Assembly: GCA_021397845.1 (NCBI GenBank)
Contig: CM038047.1
Location: 128,322,112 to 128,386,111, forward strand
Direction: 5' to 3'
Source: Areca catechu
Taxonomy: Eukaryota; Streptophyta; Magnoliopsida; Arecales; Arecaceae
DNA: 64,000 nucleotides
Shown here: piece after piece, positions 21,552-33,278 of the stretch
Position numbering within the stretch: position 1 is the stretch's first letter
Layout: each line of letters begins with the position of its first letter
Translations under genes and position numbers: made by a program
Notes under the pieces: model-generated
The model's database searches: none
Told to the model about the DNA's origin: nothing
The model's input: only the letters and a program-made list of their open reading frames with translations

Positions 21552-24011
21552 TGAAAGGATTATGCCCTAAAGGCCAATCAAAATATTGTATTTCGATGGA
21601 ATTTTCTTTTGTATCCCAAACCAGTGTATTGACATTATCAATTAATAAAGGCATTTTATTATCATCATACGCTGTCTTATTAATTTTATTAAGATATGAT
21701 GAACCCCATAGATTCTGGCTATGGTTCTGGGTTATGTTGACATCATACCAGTGAGACCTAATGCCTTAAAACCCTAATCTAGAATATTCCTGGTCGATGG
21801 GATATTGAGTAGGGGATCAATGTTTCCAGTAAGACCAGCACATCCTATATATACTTGGTGAAGAGGGTGACTGATCTCACAGTCACTTGTGTTTGACACT
21901 ATTACTAGGATGTGGGTGCTCATTGGAGAATGAGTTCACTGAATGGATCTAGCTTGAGAACATCTAATGGAACCTTATCTGTTTGTCAATAGATAGTTCT
22001 CTTAGTGGGAGTAGTGCATGTGGTCCTTTGACCTGAGACTGCCATGGTACCTTGTATGAATGAATCCATACTTTGGTTCACACTCAATCATGACATTGAG
22101 TTAAGCATGGGGTGATATTGGGTATGGTGGATTGCATATGGAGGTTGTGAGTAGGTCAAAAGGAATCGATCAACCCTAGAAAGAGGGAAGCGCATCTAGA
22201 TGATTTCAATCAAATGAAGATTCGGAAAATCTTTGATCAAAGTATGAACATTAGAAATAGTTTCTAATGGTTTATTAATGAATCATCAATATCAGATTGA
22301 GCAAGGAATGAATATGAAATTGGATTTTACAAGTATCCATATCCATAGTCATATTCAGGGTGCTAGTAGATCGAAGGATTGAATTGCCCGGTAACTCACC
22401 ACTGAAGGGTATTTTGAAAAATCCACCAAAATTCCTCATCTTTCGGGTATGCATGACACGTTGCTATGCATCAATCTTGTCATGTAGGTCTTCATGAACT
22501 AATTGATTTGGTTTCATGAGTCAATTCGATGTGTGATTCGAATTGGATAATTAGGTGAGCCAATTTGACCAAATTAGGTCAATCGGGTTAGATCGGATCG
22601 AATCGTCTCAAACCTAAACCTACTGCTAGCTAGATGTGGAACCCAATGGGTCACACACAATAGAAACTTGGCCAAGGAAGTCATTCATGATTTAATTAGA
22701 GTCATAGGATCCTAATTGGTTAGCCGGATTACATACTAGCATATGTAGGCTAACCAAATTCCTAACCTAATTGGATTGGGTTCGGTTGCATGCTAATTGG
22801 GCTAACCTAATTATGGAAAACCTAAATTAGGTTGAGTCCTAAGTGGGGATAGCCTAATCAAAGCTAAATCTGATTTTAATTTAGATTTAAGGGCATTTTA
22901 GGTGCCATACATGAAGAGTCCCAATGGCATGGGACTTTTGGTACCTAAATGATACCTTAACTTCAAAAGGGCGTAGAATGAGCTGTAGATCTCTGATTTG
23001 AAAATAATTTATATGGTCATAAAGGAAATTTTATGCTCTTTCCAATGTTACCCATATTGACTATGTTTTGACTGGTCAACATTCTTTGAAATTTGCATGG
23101 AAGAAGTATGGCACGCGCGGTGCATGAAGAGTCGCAACTCTTCATGTGGCACGCGTTTCTGATGGAGAGTCCTTCTGCTATCATGATTCTTCATAATCTT
23201 CGATGTTTAAAGATTGAAAAGGCACCTCTTGGCTTCCTAGGGACTGGTAATTGACATGTGGCAAGTGAGAATTCGTCCAGATAAAAGAAGGGATGTGAAT
23301 AAGGCCTTCGGTGCATGAATGGGCTTATTAGATATGATTTTTCAAGCCAGATAACTTCTCTTCGGTCATGAAAAATCATATCTGATAAGTTGATGGGAGG
23401 ACATATCACACGTCCCTCTTGTATCTATAAATAGGGGGCGGTGAAATGAGTCTAAAAAAAAATAAATAAGAATTCCACCGAAGTATTATTCTGAGTGTCT
23501 CTCTCTCTCCCTCCTTCTTTCTTTAAGACAAGACTTGTCTTGTGAAGACAAGGTCTTTTCTAATAGGACAAGGCTTTGTTTTAGGACATAAGCCTAAGGG
23601 GTCCTAGAGGAGGGTTGTCCTAAAACCAAGAGTTGTTTAGGAGAGTGTCTTTAGTGCCCTACAGTAGGATAGGGTGTCCTACAGTGGTCAATAGACCAAA
23701 GGCTACCGAAAGAGTTCCACTTCCCTAAGCAACTTGAACAAGGAGTTCTTCCTTGGTCCGAGTTTCGTATAGATCATCATTGGAGGGCGAACGCTTGGGT
23801 GCCTGGTAGAGAAGAAGGCTGAATCAGGGTTTTCTTCATCAGATTTGATACTAGCTGTTCAGGTTGGTGCATAAACTAAAGTTTATATTATATATGCATG
23901 TTTGTATGTTTTAATTCCAAGTAAGGAGGTCTTGGGTTAATGGTTTTGGTAGTGGTTTCATAATAAATTTTTGAAATCCACGCTTTCGCCCTGGTCACCA
24001 AATCCCTTACA
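21552..24011 (+). repeat. 3' LTR of copia K
   Basis: Starts TGAAAGGATTATGCC and ends AATCCCTTACA; the original ends were probably TGTAAGGATT/AATCCCTTACA. At 2460 bp it is long for copia. It includes a TATA box at 23426 and CT microsatellite at 23498-23520 downstream. No coding. Confidence 0.85.
23426..23434 (+). promoter_or_regulatory. TATA box in copia K LTR
   Basis: TATAAATAG in the context ATCTATAAATAGGGGGCGG, about 580 bp before the LTR end, where transcription of the element should start. Confidence 0.6.
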
Positions 24012-25330
24012 GAATTGCTAGAACTGGGTTGACTCGGACTCGGGTTGGGTTGAGAATGGGTCGGGTTGGATTAGGGTTGGGATGGGTTGGGTTGAGATTG
24101 GGTCGGGTTGGATTAGGGTTGGGATGGGCTAGATTAGGATTGGGTCAACCTGAGTTGGGGTTAGGTCGAGTTAAGTTAGAGCTGGGTTGTCTTGAGTAAC
24201 CTGGATTCTGGTTTAGTCTAAAACTAGAAGTGTAGGCCCTAATGGTCGACAGGCTAACGGTGCCTTTTGGAATCTCTCAAAATTTTTAGCTATCAGATAG
24301 ACCTAATCTATGTATTCAACTCCCATTAGGTACAGTTCTCCCTGAATATCCTCATGAAGGCCAGCTCTAAACCTGGATAAAGTCACTGATTCAGGTTCAT
24401 CTAGGGCACACCTAAGGGCATATTGATCAAACTGGATTATACACTCTCTCACAGTCTTGGCTCCCTGTTTTAATCATTGCCATTGGTCTAGGAGACATTG
24501 TTGGTAGTATGGGGGAACATATTTTTCTCTAAGTTTTAACTTCATGGCCTCCTACGTGATGATGGATAGATAGTTTCTTTGTCTAGTGAGGTGCTCTACG
24601 TGTTCCCAATATAACCTAGCCTGATCAGTTAGCCTAAGCTTGACAAATTGACACTTCCTTTCATCACTCAAGGCATACCATTTAAAATATTGATCCATGC
24701 CTCCCTCAAATCTATGTAGATGTTGGGATCTAGGGTGCCATCAAAGATGGGTGGATCTACTTTGATGCTTTTAAGGATTCTCTCATCATGGTTTTGGTCA
24801 TCATGATTGGGCCTCCTAGGGTTAGGATCCTGGTAGGGTTCCTGGCATGGGGCTATCCTAAGATTGGGTTCCATAAATTGGCCCTGGTTATGGGTTCTTC
24901 ATGGGTTAGGCTCCATAAATTGGTCTTGATTTGGGGCTCCCCTAGGTTTATGAGAGGTGGAACAGGGCAAATCAGAATCAGGTTCAGTGTTGGACTCTTT
25001 GGTTCTTTCTATGGTACCTAATCGGTTCTCTACTTGGTCAAGCCTATTGGTTAATTGGTCAATTCTATGGGTTGCTTGGTTATTTGATTGGGTCATTTGG
25101 TCAAATCTATGATTCAATTGGGTCATTTGGGTGGTCAATTGGGTATTGGATTAGCCAAACTTATGGTTCCTCTAGGCAAACTGATTTTGGGATTGGGTGT
25201 TCATTTGGTCAAGCCATTCAATCATGGCTTTAATAAGGATTTCAAGATTGGATTCCATGGTTGAACTGGGTTGGGATTTAGACCATTGATATTGGGTTCC
25301 TAACCTAGTGGTCATGCAAATATTCAATCA
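24012..25330 (-). pseudogene. gag: Element C gag (N-terminus and capsid domain)
   Basis: Read on the minus strand from about 25260, it starts with a Gln/Asn-rich coiled region (MTTQMTQLNHRFDQMTQ). A proline-rich hinge and the capsid start DPPIFDGTLDPNIYIDLREA follow at 24770. The classic gypsy gag domain continues through VKLRLTDQARLYWEHVEHLT, KLKLREKYVPPYYQQ and LRCALDEPESVTLSRFRAGL (24640-24330). The end is an Asn/Pro/Thr-rich repeat (24042-24200) cut by copia K at 24012. Few stops, some frameshifts. It would be the particle protein of C; the knuckle and pol are gone. Confidence 0.82.
24042..24140 (-). repeat. 42-bp tandem repeat in gag of element C
   Basis: Two nearly identical 42-bp units start at 24042 and 24084, with a partial third at 24126 (GGGTTGGGTTGAGATTGGGT). 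On the coding strand each is a 14-residue Pro/Thr/Asp-rich unit. Confidence 0.85.
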
Positions 25331-26395
25331 GTCAGGGTGTTATGATGCCACCAGGAACACAAAGGAGATAAGTACTAGGGTTTGCTAGACCTAGAGTCAA
25401 AGTAGAATGGGTCGACTCAACTTACACTTAACTCAGTAGCTAATCCTTTCACTGGCCATGTAAGAGGTAAGGTGGTGGGAGGCTCTCCCTGCCTGTGACA
25501 GGATCCTAATTAAAAATCACCAGTCCACTTAGGTCATTTGCCTCTGGACCTCTAGCCTTAGACATCAGTTTTCAAAAATAGCTGAGGAATTAAGTGCACT
25601 AGTTAGCCCTCACAACTTGGACACAACCTGTTGGTGTCCCTAAGCTCACTAGAGCAATTAGGTTGCTACTTGAATTTAGTTAAGGCATGGGTTCTGATGC
25701 TGGGTGGTTGTTTTGGGCCCAGGACAGGTGATGAAATCCTGCCCTGATCTAAGATAGGAAATTACCTTTAAAGTTGATTGAGTGAGATGATGACACTTAA
25801 TGAGCCCTAATGCAATCTAATAACAATCAGAAAATAATTTTTTTTTTTTTTTTTTATAAGGTGGCAAATTAAGTTGAAGTTGGTTAAGTTATCAAACAAA
25901 ATTTGGGCTTGGGAGAGGTAGGGCTTGGAAGTGAATTTGATTTGGTTCAATTAAGCATGTAGAATTCTCACAAACTGAAATTAGGGTTTGATTTGTATCA
26001 GAATTTGGCATGGTTTTCTATGCAGAAAAAAATCAAAAAAAATTTAGGATAGATGATTAATAGAGTAGATGATCCCTATCAAGTTTGATGTAGAACAAAA
26101 ACAAGATGATGTTGCAACACCTAGGGTTTTAGACTGTGTGCAGAAAATTAGAATTTCTATCAGGGTTTCTAGATGCAGATTCTTTTATATTTTAATGTTT
26201 TTATAAAAAAAATTAAAAATATTAAAATTACCAGGATTGAGTACAAAGTATGTCATGCAAATTTCATAGAAAAAGAAAAACTCTAAGATTGTGAAACAGA
26301 CCAAAACTATGACCCCTAATGCAGATGATAGGATGCAGAAAATTAGATATGAATGTTTTTCTTGTTTTGATGAAGATGCAAGCTATCCTAAATCC
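25331..26395 (-). other. Element C 5' leader
   Basis: Non-coding region between primer site and gag, with a run of 18 or more T at 25838. The block 25380-25760 is clearly related to the leader of element E at 34845-35235, in opposite orientation (for example GCATCAGAACCCAAGCCTTA in E). It probably carries packaging and dimerisation signals. Confidence 0.7.
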
Positions 26396-26410
26396 ATTCT
26401 AATACCAAAC
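26396..26410 (-). other. Primer binding site of element C (degenerate)
   Basis: On the minus strand GTTTGGTATTAGAAT follows the LTR end. Other elements here have TTTGGTATCAGAGC, complementary to the 3' end of initiator tRNA-Met; C has three changes. Confidence 0.7.
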
Positions 26411-27929
26411 TGATGCAGGATGAACCTAAGACTAATATCAATGCAAGAAAATAGAAAATAAATTTTTTGTAATTTTTTAGAGTTTTAATTTGTAGGCTAA
26501 ATTCTCGAAATCAAGTAAAGATTAGTAGTTAAACTAGCAATGCAAAGAATCAACATAACTGCATATGAACTCATGCAAAATAATAAAAGGAAGTACCTTG
26601 GAGATTGAGAAAGCCCTGGTTAGGATAGCATACCTTTAACAAATTAGAAATCAGGTGTGAAAAGGATTGTACCGAACAATGATTGAAGATCTGATCGAAG
26701 ACAGGATCACATAGCACTCAGGATCGTCGCTTGGAAGTCAAGCCTGTAGTTCCTCAGATCAATCTGCTATTGAAGTTTGGTCCATGAGGCAAAGAGGGCC
26801 TTCTCTTTGGAGGTGAACACCTCAAGGATCTTGCAAGCATAAGAGATCAGTAAGAGAACAATAAGGAAACAAAAGTATGGAACTAGGGTTTGAAGACTGT
26901 TGGAATTAGGGTTTGCTGAAGCTAGCGGCTTGGAGGAAGAAGAAGGCTCCTTGTTTGTGGGCAGCCAGGGCTTCTTCTCCTTGGGAATCTTAGGTTTTTG
27001 AAGGAGGTACTTTGGGCAGCTAGGACTTGGAAGGATTAGGGCACACAAGTAACACTCACACATCTCAACACAAGAACACACAAGAACACAAGCTCATCAA
27101 AATTTCAGCAGAGTTCTGATTCATGAATAAGAGTTATGATTACAAAAGGGGGAGGGGTGGGATATTTATAGATGTTTTCATGTCCTCTCCTTGTTAGGAT
27201 AGAATTATAGAGTTAATTGGGAGAAGGATTACAAGATTATTAAGAACTATGAGTATACAATTTGAGTGGAAATAAAACACAATCTCCTTGTTTGAAATGG
27301 ACTCCTCTTATTTTTTGACTTGGTCAAGGGGCTCCCTCTTGGGCTTGGGCGCTAACATAGATTGGGGCATGGGCTTTGGGCATCAAGGGGTGGCCTCTAA
27401 TGGGCTTGGGTGGATGGGCTTGGTGTAAGACTTTGGCGGTCTCCAAGGTTTGGCGCATGGGCTTGGGGCATGTGTTCCTGGTGGGCTGGAAACCCTAGGC
27501 CCCAATTTTAAAGTGGACTTGTGAAAGCCTGAGGCACCATGGGCTTCTGGACTTGAGAAAACTTCTAGGCCAGGGTGCCTGGAAGAGGAATATTCTTAGG
27601 GTGGCTCCTGGAATCTTCTTTTGGGGAGGCTTCATGGGCTTCTACATTAAGGCTGGTGCTCCTTTTCTTGTATAAAACTAGACTTTTATTGGACTGAACA
27701 CAAACTTGCAGGACTCAAATGAACTGGACTGAGGTTGAGACAACTCAACTTATTACAGGACTCAATTCAACTTAGCTGAGCTAACTTAATTACAAAACTC
27801 TCAACTAGACTAACTTTATTACAAAACTTGATTACAAAACTTGACACATTATTAAGGGTTCAAATAAAAACCTAATCAGCGAACTAGATAGGGCCCAGTA
27901 ATTTGTGTCGGATCCTTGTGCCCCCACCA
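26411..27929 (-). repeat. 5' LTR of element C
   Basis: Plus-strand ends are TGATGCAGGATG and CCCCCACCA, so the LTR reads TGGTGGGGGCAC to CTGCATCA. It is 1519 bp. A TATA-like TATAAATA lies on the minus strand at 27163-27170. The first 207 bp match 18076-18282. Confidence 0.85.
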
Positions 27930-29668
27930 TTATGAAATCACAATAAACTAGGGTTAAAACCTTTAATGAATCATAAATTAAGAGTAGAGGAAGAGGTTTT
28001 ATTTTACCAATGGTGAATATAATTTTTTGATTGTTGATCTTATTGGACTCTCAAAGATCTTGCAACAGGGCTTCAATCCTCGAGCTTCGATCTTCAGTCC
28101 AACTAGTTCCAGGGCAAGAAATACCATCTCGTCTAACCTTGATCACCTACAATCAGTCAAACACACAAGAATAAGAATGAATGAAAAATAAAAAAAATTC
28201 AAAGGAAAAGGAAAAGGGAGGAAGAAGCTGGAAGGCGGCTAGGATTTTCTGATGTTTGGATATATAAGGCCTTACATCCCGCGATGCTTCGAAGAGCAAA
28301 GGAAGGCCTCATAACCCACAATGCACACAATAAAGAAAATTTTGATAAAATGTCAACTTTATTTCATATATGTGGAATGAATAATACAAGGGGAGGTTGA
28401 TGGGGAATTTATAGACCATCAACCCAAAGTGTAAGGGTTACAAAGACTAGTATTGATTTTCCTTAGGCAACAACTCCTTGAATCCTTGCTTCTGGTGTCT
28501 TGGACTCCTGTCTTTGGGCTGATATGGAGCTTCCTTCAAAGTGGGCAACAACAAGAGACCCTCATCCAATTTAGGTGCCATGATGAGGATAGGTGATATG
28601 TGATGATGAGTGGCCAAGATTGGTTCATTGATTAGCCATGATTGGTGGTCTCTGGAATCTGGATGATGTGGGCTCCTTTGTGAAGGTGGACTCTCTTATT
28701 TGGATCGAAAAAAACTCAAGAGTTCTTCCTGGATTCTTGAGTTTGGAACTTGAGTTGCTTGAACTCTGTAGTAAGAAATTTTCTTGGTCCTCACTTTGAT
28801 TGGTGTCCCCTTGAGATAGAATTACATTAAGATGGGCGATGAGAAGCTAGGTGGCGTCTCCCTTTGGGATGGATTCTTGGCCAACTTCTCCTAGGGATTT
28901 GGTGACAAAATGAGGAGGGGAAGGGGTGCTAATATGGCTTAGACTCCTTCTCATTTACTCATCTTAAAGTGTCATCAACTTCCTCTCCATGTGGCCGACC
29001 AGGATAGGTGAGGTGGCAAGTGGTGTTGTCTCGATGAGGTGGCAAGTGGTGTTGGCTCGATGAGGTGGCAAGTGGTGTTGTCCAAAATCCTGAAAAGGTG
29101 GCTCCAAGAAGTGGTTGTCATATGGCAAGTGACTTGGACTAGCACATGGAGTCACATGGCTTGACTTGAGCTAGCACGTGGAGTCACATGGGTCTTGACA
29201 TGGTCACCTCTTGTATTACAGGACTCAACTAACAATTACAAGACTCAACCAACTAATTAATTAAAGCCCAACTTGATCAAATTTATCAAAAGGCATAACC
29301 AACAAAATAAACTTGGTAAATAGGGTTTGGCCCAAAAGGGTTTAAATAGGTTTTGACACAACCTAATAAATAGGGTTTATATACAAAACCTTAATTGGTA
29401 AAAAGGGCTAAATAACTCTGGACCATTGTAATAGATTTATGATCCAATTAAAATTAGAGTTTTTTCACAAACTCAACTTTGGATCCAGGGGTTTTTATAG
29501 AGATTCAATTTTGGAGTTTGGGGATATACCCAACTAAGCTAAAATAACAAAATTTAATATAACTATTTACAAGTAATCTGGGGTTTGGGCTTAGGGCTTC
29601 ATTCACAGTTGATCCATAAGAATATAGGTTTGACCTGTCATTTTTTCTGGCCCTGGTGTCCGCACCAA
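27930..29668 (-). repeat. Element D 3' LTR, right piece
   Basis: Continues to CCTGGTGTCCGCACCA at 29668, the same terminus as the H LTRs (TGGTGCGGACACC on the minus strand). Right after it the D internal region begins with the polypurine-type block shared by G and H (CCCGGGTGGGAGGAACTCGA). Together with 17884-18075 the LTR would be about 1.93 kb. A minus-strand TATA-like TATAAATT is at 28406-28413. Confidence 0.7.
29007..29084 (+). repeat. 26-bp tandem repeat, 3 copies, in D LTR
   Basis: Units start at 29007, 29033 and 29059: GATGAGGTGGCAAGTGGTGT plus TGTCTC. Confidence 0.9.
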
Positions 29669-30240
29669 CTCTCCCCGGGTGGGAGGAACTCGACCTTGTC
29701 GAGTATGTGTCAACCTTGCTGTGATAGTGCTCTATTAAGTCTTGGCAATTCTTTACAAGTCTTTTCTAGTGATCTAAGAATCGTCAGTTTCGGGTCATCC
29801 TTGTTAATGACCAAATATCTTTGATAGTCTTTACCCCGAGTAACGATAATCTTGTCATCTAAGATCCACTCGATCCTATCTCTTTGGGTTGGTAGAATGG
29901 CAGGTGGACACACATGGGTTGGCTCACTCTCAAGGATTGGATCTGGCCTAAAAGGCTCACTAGGAATCAACGTTAGCTCCCTATACTTTATAAGGTCTGA
30001 AACATTGAAAGTAGAACTAATTCCTTGTTCATATGGTAACTCAAGCATGTAGGCATTAGATCAAATTTTCCTAATTACTTTGTATGGTCCACTACTACTG
30101 GCATGTAACTTTTTTATGGTTCCATGTGAAAACCATTTAGATCATAGCCTAACCATGACAAAGTCTCCTTCATTGATTTCTTTGAGTCTTTTTCTTGGAC
30201 CAGCCATATGATTCTTTTGCAATTCTTTAATGTGTTGTGC
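29669..30240 (-). pseudogene. Element D integrase C-terminus with chromodomain
   Basis: On the minus strand from about 30240: HIKELQKNHMAGPRKRLKEI, GDFVMVRL, a stop, then HGTIKKLHASSSGPYKVIRK and NAYMLELPYEQGISSTFNVS (from 30048). The chromodomain follows as WILDDKIIVTRGKDYQRYLV near 29850. Its second half is frameshifted (INKDDPKL where W-GRPESDDSW is expected). Chromodomains steer chromovirus integration toward modified histones. This one is damaged. Confidence 0.82.
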
Positions 30241-31005
30241 ATATGATTCTGCAAACATCTAATAAACTCACTATGCATTACTAGTGAAGAGATTTTATTT
30301 ATTTATTTATTTATTTATTATCTTTTTAAGTCCTTAATTTTAATTTTGTGTTTGACCCTTGGTCGGCGGGTGACATGCAGATGAAAATTTAGCATGCACT
30401 CCTAATAGATGCCATAAGGTTCTCTAGAAATAAGTGGCAAATCTATCAGGGTCAAAGGATTGATAAAACATGCTAACCTTAACAAAATGCAACCTAATGG
30501 TTCTAGAAACATTGGAAATCTCAGGGAAGGGTAGGAACTAAAAAGTGGATCCGGGGTTAGACTAGAAATAAGAAGGGATTTCAGGGAATTGTCTTAGACT
30601 AATGGGGTTGACCTTAAAGTCTAGATACTGAATTACATCTACAAGTACTAAAAGGTCCACTTGATAGAAAAATGGGTCACTAATCTCAGGGAAGAGATCT
30701 TCAATGGGAACTACATGAGGGGATTCATCCTGAGGGTATTGGATTAAATAAGCCAAGTCCTCACCAATTTCCTCTTATTCTTGGATTTCAGGACAAGGCT
30801 TTACGACATGAGTCTCTTCGAGTGTTTCCTCAGGTAAGGTCCTAACAATAGGGTTAGACTTCTCATGGGTCACTTTTTCTAAGGGTCCTACTAGTACAGT
30901 TTTAGTCATGCTACAGTCATGGTCAATTAACTCTAGGCTGGCTTCAGTCTAGGTATCTACCGGGTTAGCTAATCTTGGGTTGGCTTTAGTTTTGGTATGG
31001 TCAAG
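30241..31005 (-). pseudogene. Element D integrase-core remnant and acidic gag tail
   Basis: Minus strand, order of translation from 31005: acidic chain LDHTKTKANPRL, KTVLVGPLEK, EDLAYLIQYPQDESPHVVPI (about 30750), then a short integrase-core remnant at 30540-30380 (frame broken; corresponds to the RLHFVEVTRL..ATYFWxTLWHLLG of H and E). No protease or RT between them. The fusion of gag tail to integrase core is the same as in E and H. Cut at 31005 by element E. A TATT microsatellite lies at 30294-30321. Confidence 0.7.
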
Positions 31006-31842
31006 TGATGGGGACATCAGGTCAACCCTAGTTCACTATGGGTTAATAAGTTTTGAGTCCCTTAGCCATGGTTCAAATTTTATCTTTGAGTCCAATAATC
31101 TGGCTCTGTTAGTCATTTGAGTGTTGCATTTGGGCCTTGAGTTTTGTTTTCAGGCATTGTTACACTTGAGTCTTGTATTTAGAGTCGGCTCACTCCATTA
31201 GGGTTTATAAGTCGAGTCTTAGGTTATGATCAGCTCAGTTGAGCTTAGTTGTTCAAGTGAACTCATTGTGAGTCTATAGTTATTTTGGTCTTATTATGTC
31301 ATTTTGGGTCTTGTGTCAATTTGAGTCCTGTAAGTTTAATGTTGAGTCTAGTCTAGTTAAGTTGAGTGAGTCCTGTAATAAGTTGACTTGTCTCAACCTC
31401 AGTCTAGTCCAATTGAGTCCTGTAGGAGTCTAGTAAGTTATGTTTTAAAAATTTTCTACAAGATGAGGAGCATCGGCTAAAGTCTTCACTAGGATCTCAG
31501 AACAAAGTAAGTCCATAAAAGATACCAGGGACCAAGAATATTCTTCCAGCATCCCGGCCCAGGGTTTCCAGTCCACCAGGATCAAGCCCATGTGCCAATG
31601 CTCTTTGGAGGCCGCCCAAGCCCATGTTGGAGATGCCCCTTGCTGCCCTAAAGTCAAGCCCAAGTTCAATTAGGCGTCCAAGCCCAAGTGACCAAGATAT
31701 CCAAGGAATAAGCTGCCCTCCAGGCACCCCAGACCAGAAGTCCAAAAGCAGTTGGAGCCCTAGGCCCATTCAGAGAGGGAGAGGATTAGGGTTGAAAAAA
31801 TAGAGTTGCAGCATCGAGTCTGACTCCGCCACCAAAGGGGAA

Positions 31843-33278
31843 TGATGGGGACATCAAAACACATCCAGATTTTTCTTTTTCTTTTCTAGATTTTTTTTAT
31901 TTTATTTGTATTTTTTTATTCTAGTTATTCCACCTATCCCTGCTATTCTAATTTTATTCTATGCTTATCTTGACTTATCCCTCTGTTATTCCTATCATCT
32001 TCTTCCTCCATCCATAGCACAGAATACCTTCTTTCCACCATCACGGCCGATCCATCAACACTGCCACCAGCCCTATGCTGGTCGCCCAACCCGCTGTCTA
32101 CAGGTCATCCCACCTGTGCCGCCATCCATCTCTCGTCGATGCCTGACGGCCGTCCCACCACCTTGCTGCCATGGTGACTGCTTCCCCATGCTCATGAAGG
32201 ATGATGGTCACCGGAATCTGCTATGCTCTTGGTCCGCCACCCACCAAATCCACTCGACGGCCACCGTCAATCAACACTGTCCACCCTGATCCATGCCTCA
32301 TCTCCTGTTGCATTCCCTACTGCCGACGACGCCAACGAACACCAGCCCTCGCCTTCCCCGCCTGAGATGGCAATCATCCACCCGATCTGGTGACCCTCCT
32401 CCCCCGGATCAAGCCTTTGCATCGACCCTCCAACATCGCCGCCTCTCTGTTTCCTATGGAAAGCATCGCCTAACACCTCTTTTCACCATGACACCATCTC
32501 CCACACTGGATCCAAGGAAAGAACCCCCCTACCGACTCCCGTCTTCACCGTCCACTGCATCCCTCTATTCCATGGCCACAGAGAAGAACCTACATAGATC
32601 TGAGAGCAAAACAACTTTGCACGGATCTCAAAACTACATTCTTTTCAAAGCAAAAAGACTTATGTACACTTATCAAGCCTGCATAGATTTCAAAGCAGCT
32701 CACCATGGATCCTGACACAAACCTCTTTCGGCACAGATCTTTATGCATTAGGATTATATTTTATTTATTTTAATTTTTATATTTTGATGTATTGATTAGT
32801 TTGAAGCTATTTAATTTCAAGTTTGTTTTAGATTAGGATTACTAGTTTGAAGTCTGTTAGGATTGGGATAGGTTTGATCTTTATCTTGTAAGAGGGTTGG
32901 AAAGTCTATAAATACCACCCTTAGTCCTTTGTGAAAAGATGGTGAATGAAATTGAGCTTTAGAAGAGAGATTTTTCTGCCTCTGTAAGGAGTGGGTGTAA
33001 GGCCTATCTTTCCTTCGCCTTTGGGCGTCGAGGGGTGTGAGACCCTATTCCTTTGCTTTTGAATATCGAGGGGTGTGAGACCCTATACCTTCGCTTTTGA
33101 GCATCGAGGGGTGTGAGATCCTATTACTTTGCTTTCGAGCATTGAGGGGCGTAAGGCCCTAGTTTTCCTTTGTTCTATGGAACATTGCGGGGTGTGAGGC
33201 CCTTGTTATCCCTTCTTGAACCTAATCCCAAGAGACATCTCAGCTCTTCAATGATCCTCCTAGCATTGTCCCCTATCA
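31843..33278 (+). repeat. LTR-like segment inside the E 5' LTR
   Basis: Starts TGATGGGGACATCAAAACAC, the same first 14 bases as the E LTR. It has an AT/CT-rich upstream part, a C-rich region, TATAAATA at 32907-32914 and a minisatellite after it, and may end CCCCTATCA near 33278. This is the layout of another chromovirus solo LTR. No target duplication was found, so the limits are uncertain. Confidence 0.45.
32993..33221 (+). repeat. 38-bp minisatellite, 5-6 copies
   Basis: Units begin GGGTGTGAGACCCTATTCCT and end in CGAG, with starts at 32993, 33033, 33071, 33109 and 33147 and a last partial unit near 33190. Confidence 0.9.

Larger units (their letters stand above)
18283..24011 (+). mobile_element. 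Element K: Ty1/copia retrotransposon, 5'-truncated, with 2.46 kb 3' LTR
   Basis: Starts abruptly inside gag and continues through protease, integrase, RT and RNase H to a polypurine tract and a long LTR. It is clearly a different copia lineage from Sirevirus A: short gag knuckle, no post-pol ORF, tract AAGTGGGAGA. It ends exactly at AATCCCTTACA (24011), next to gag of element C. Confidence 0.88.
18076..27929 (-). mobile_element. Element C: chromovirus, internally deleted and interrupted by copia K
   Basis: The right side is an intact 5' LTR (26411-27929), primer site, leader and gag. The left side is only the first 207 bp of the 3' LTR. Between them sits copia K; pol and most of the 3' LTR are absent. 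Flanks ATTTG (18071) and TTATG (27930) do not form a clean target duplication. Confidence 0.7.

Noticed and set aside
24042..24140. Telomere-like GGGTT/TTAGGG motifs
   Set aside because: The unit is 42 bp and encodes a gag hinge repeat; no run of the plant telomere heptamer.
18071..27934. Target duplication of element C
   Set aside because: ATTTG and TTATG match at only three of five positions; not claimed.
29708..30052. Plus-strand ORFs over the D integrase tail
   Set aside because: Shadows of the minus-strand chromodomain frame, which has clear family motifs.
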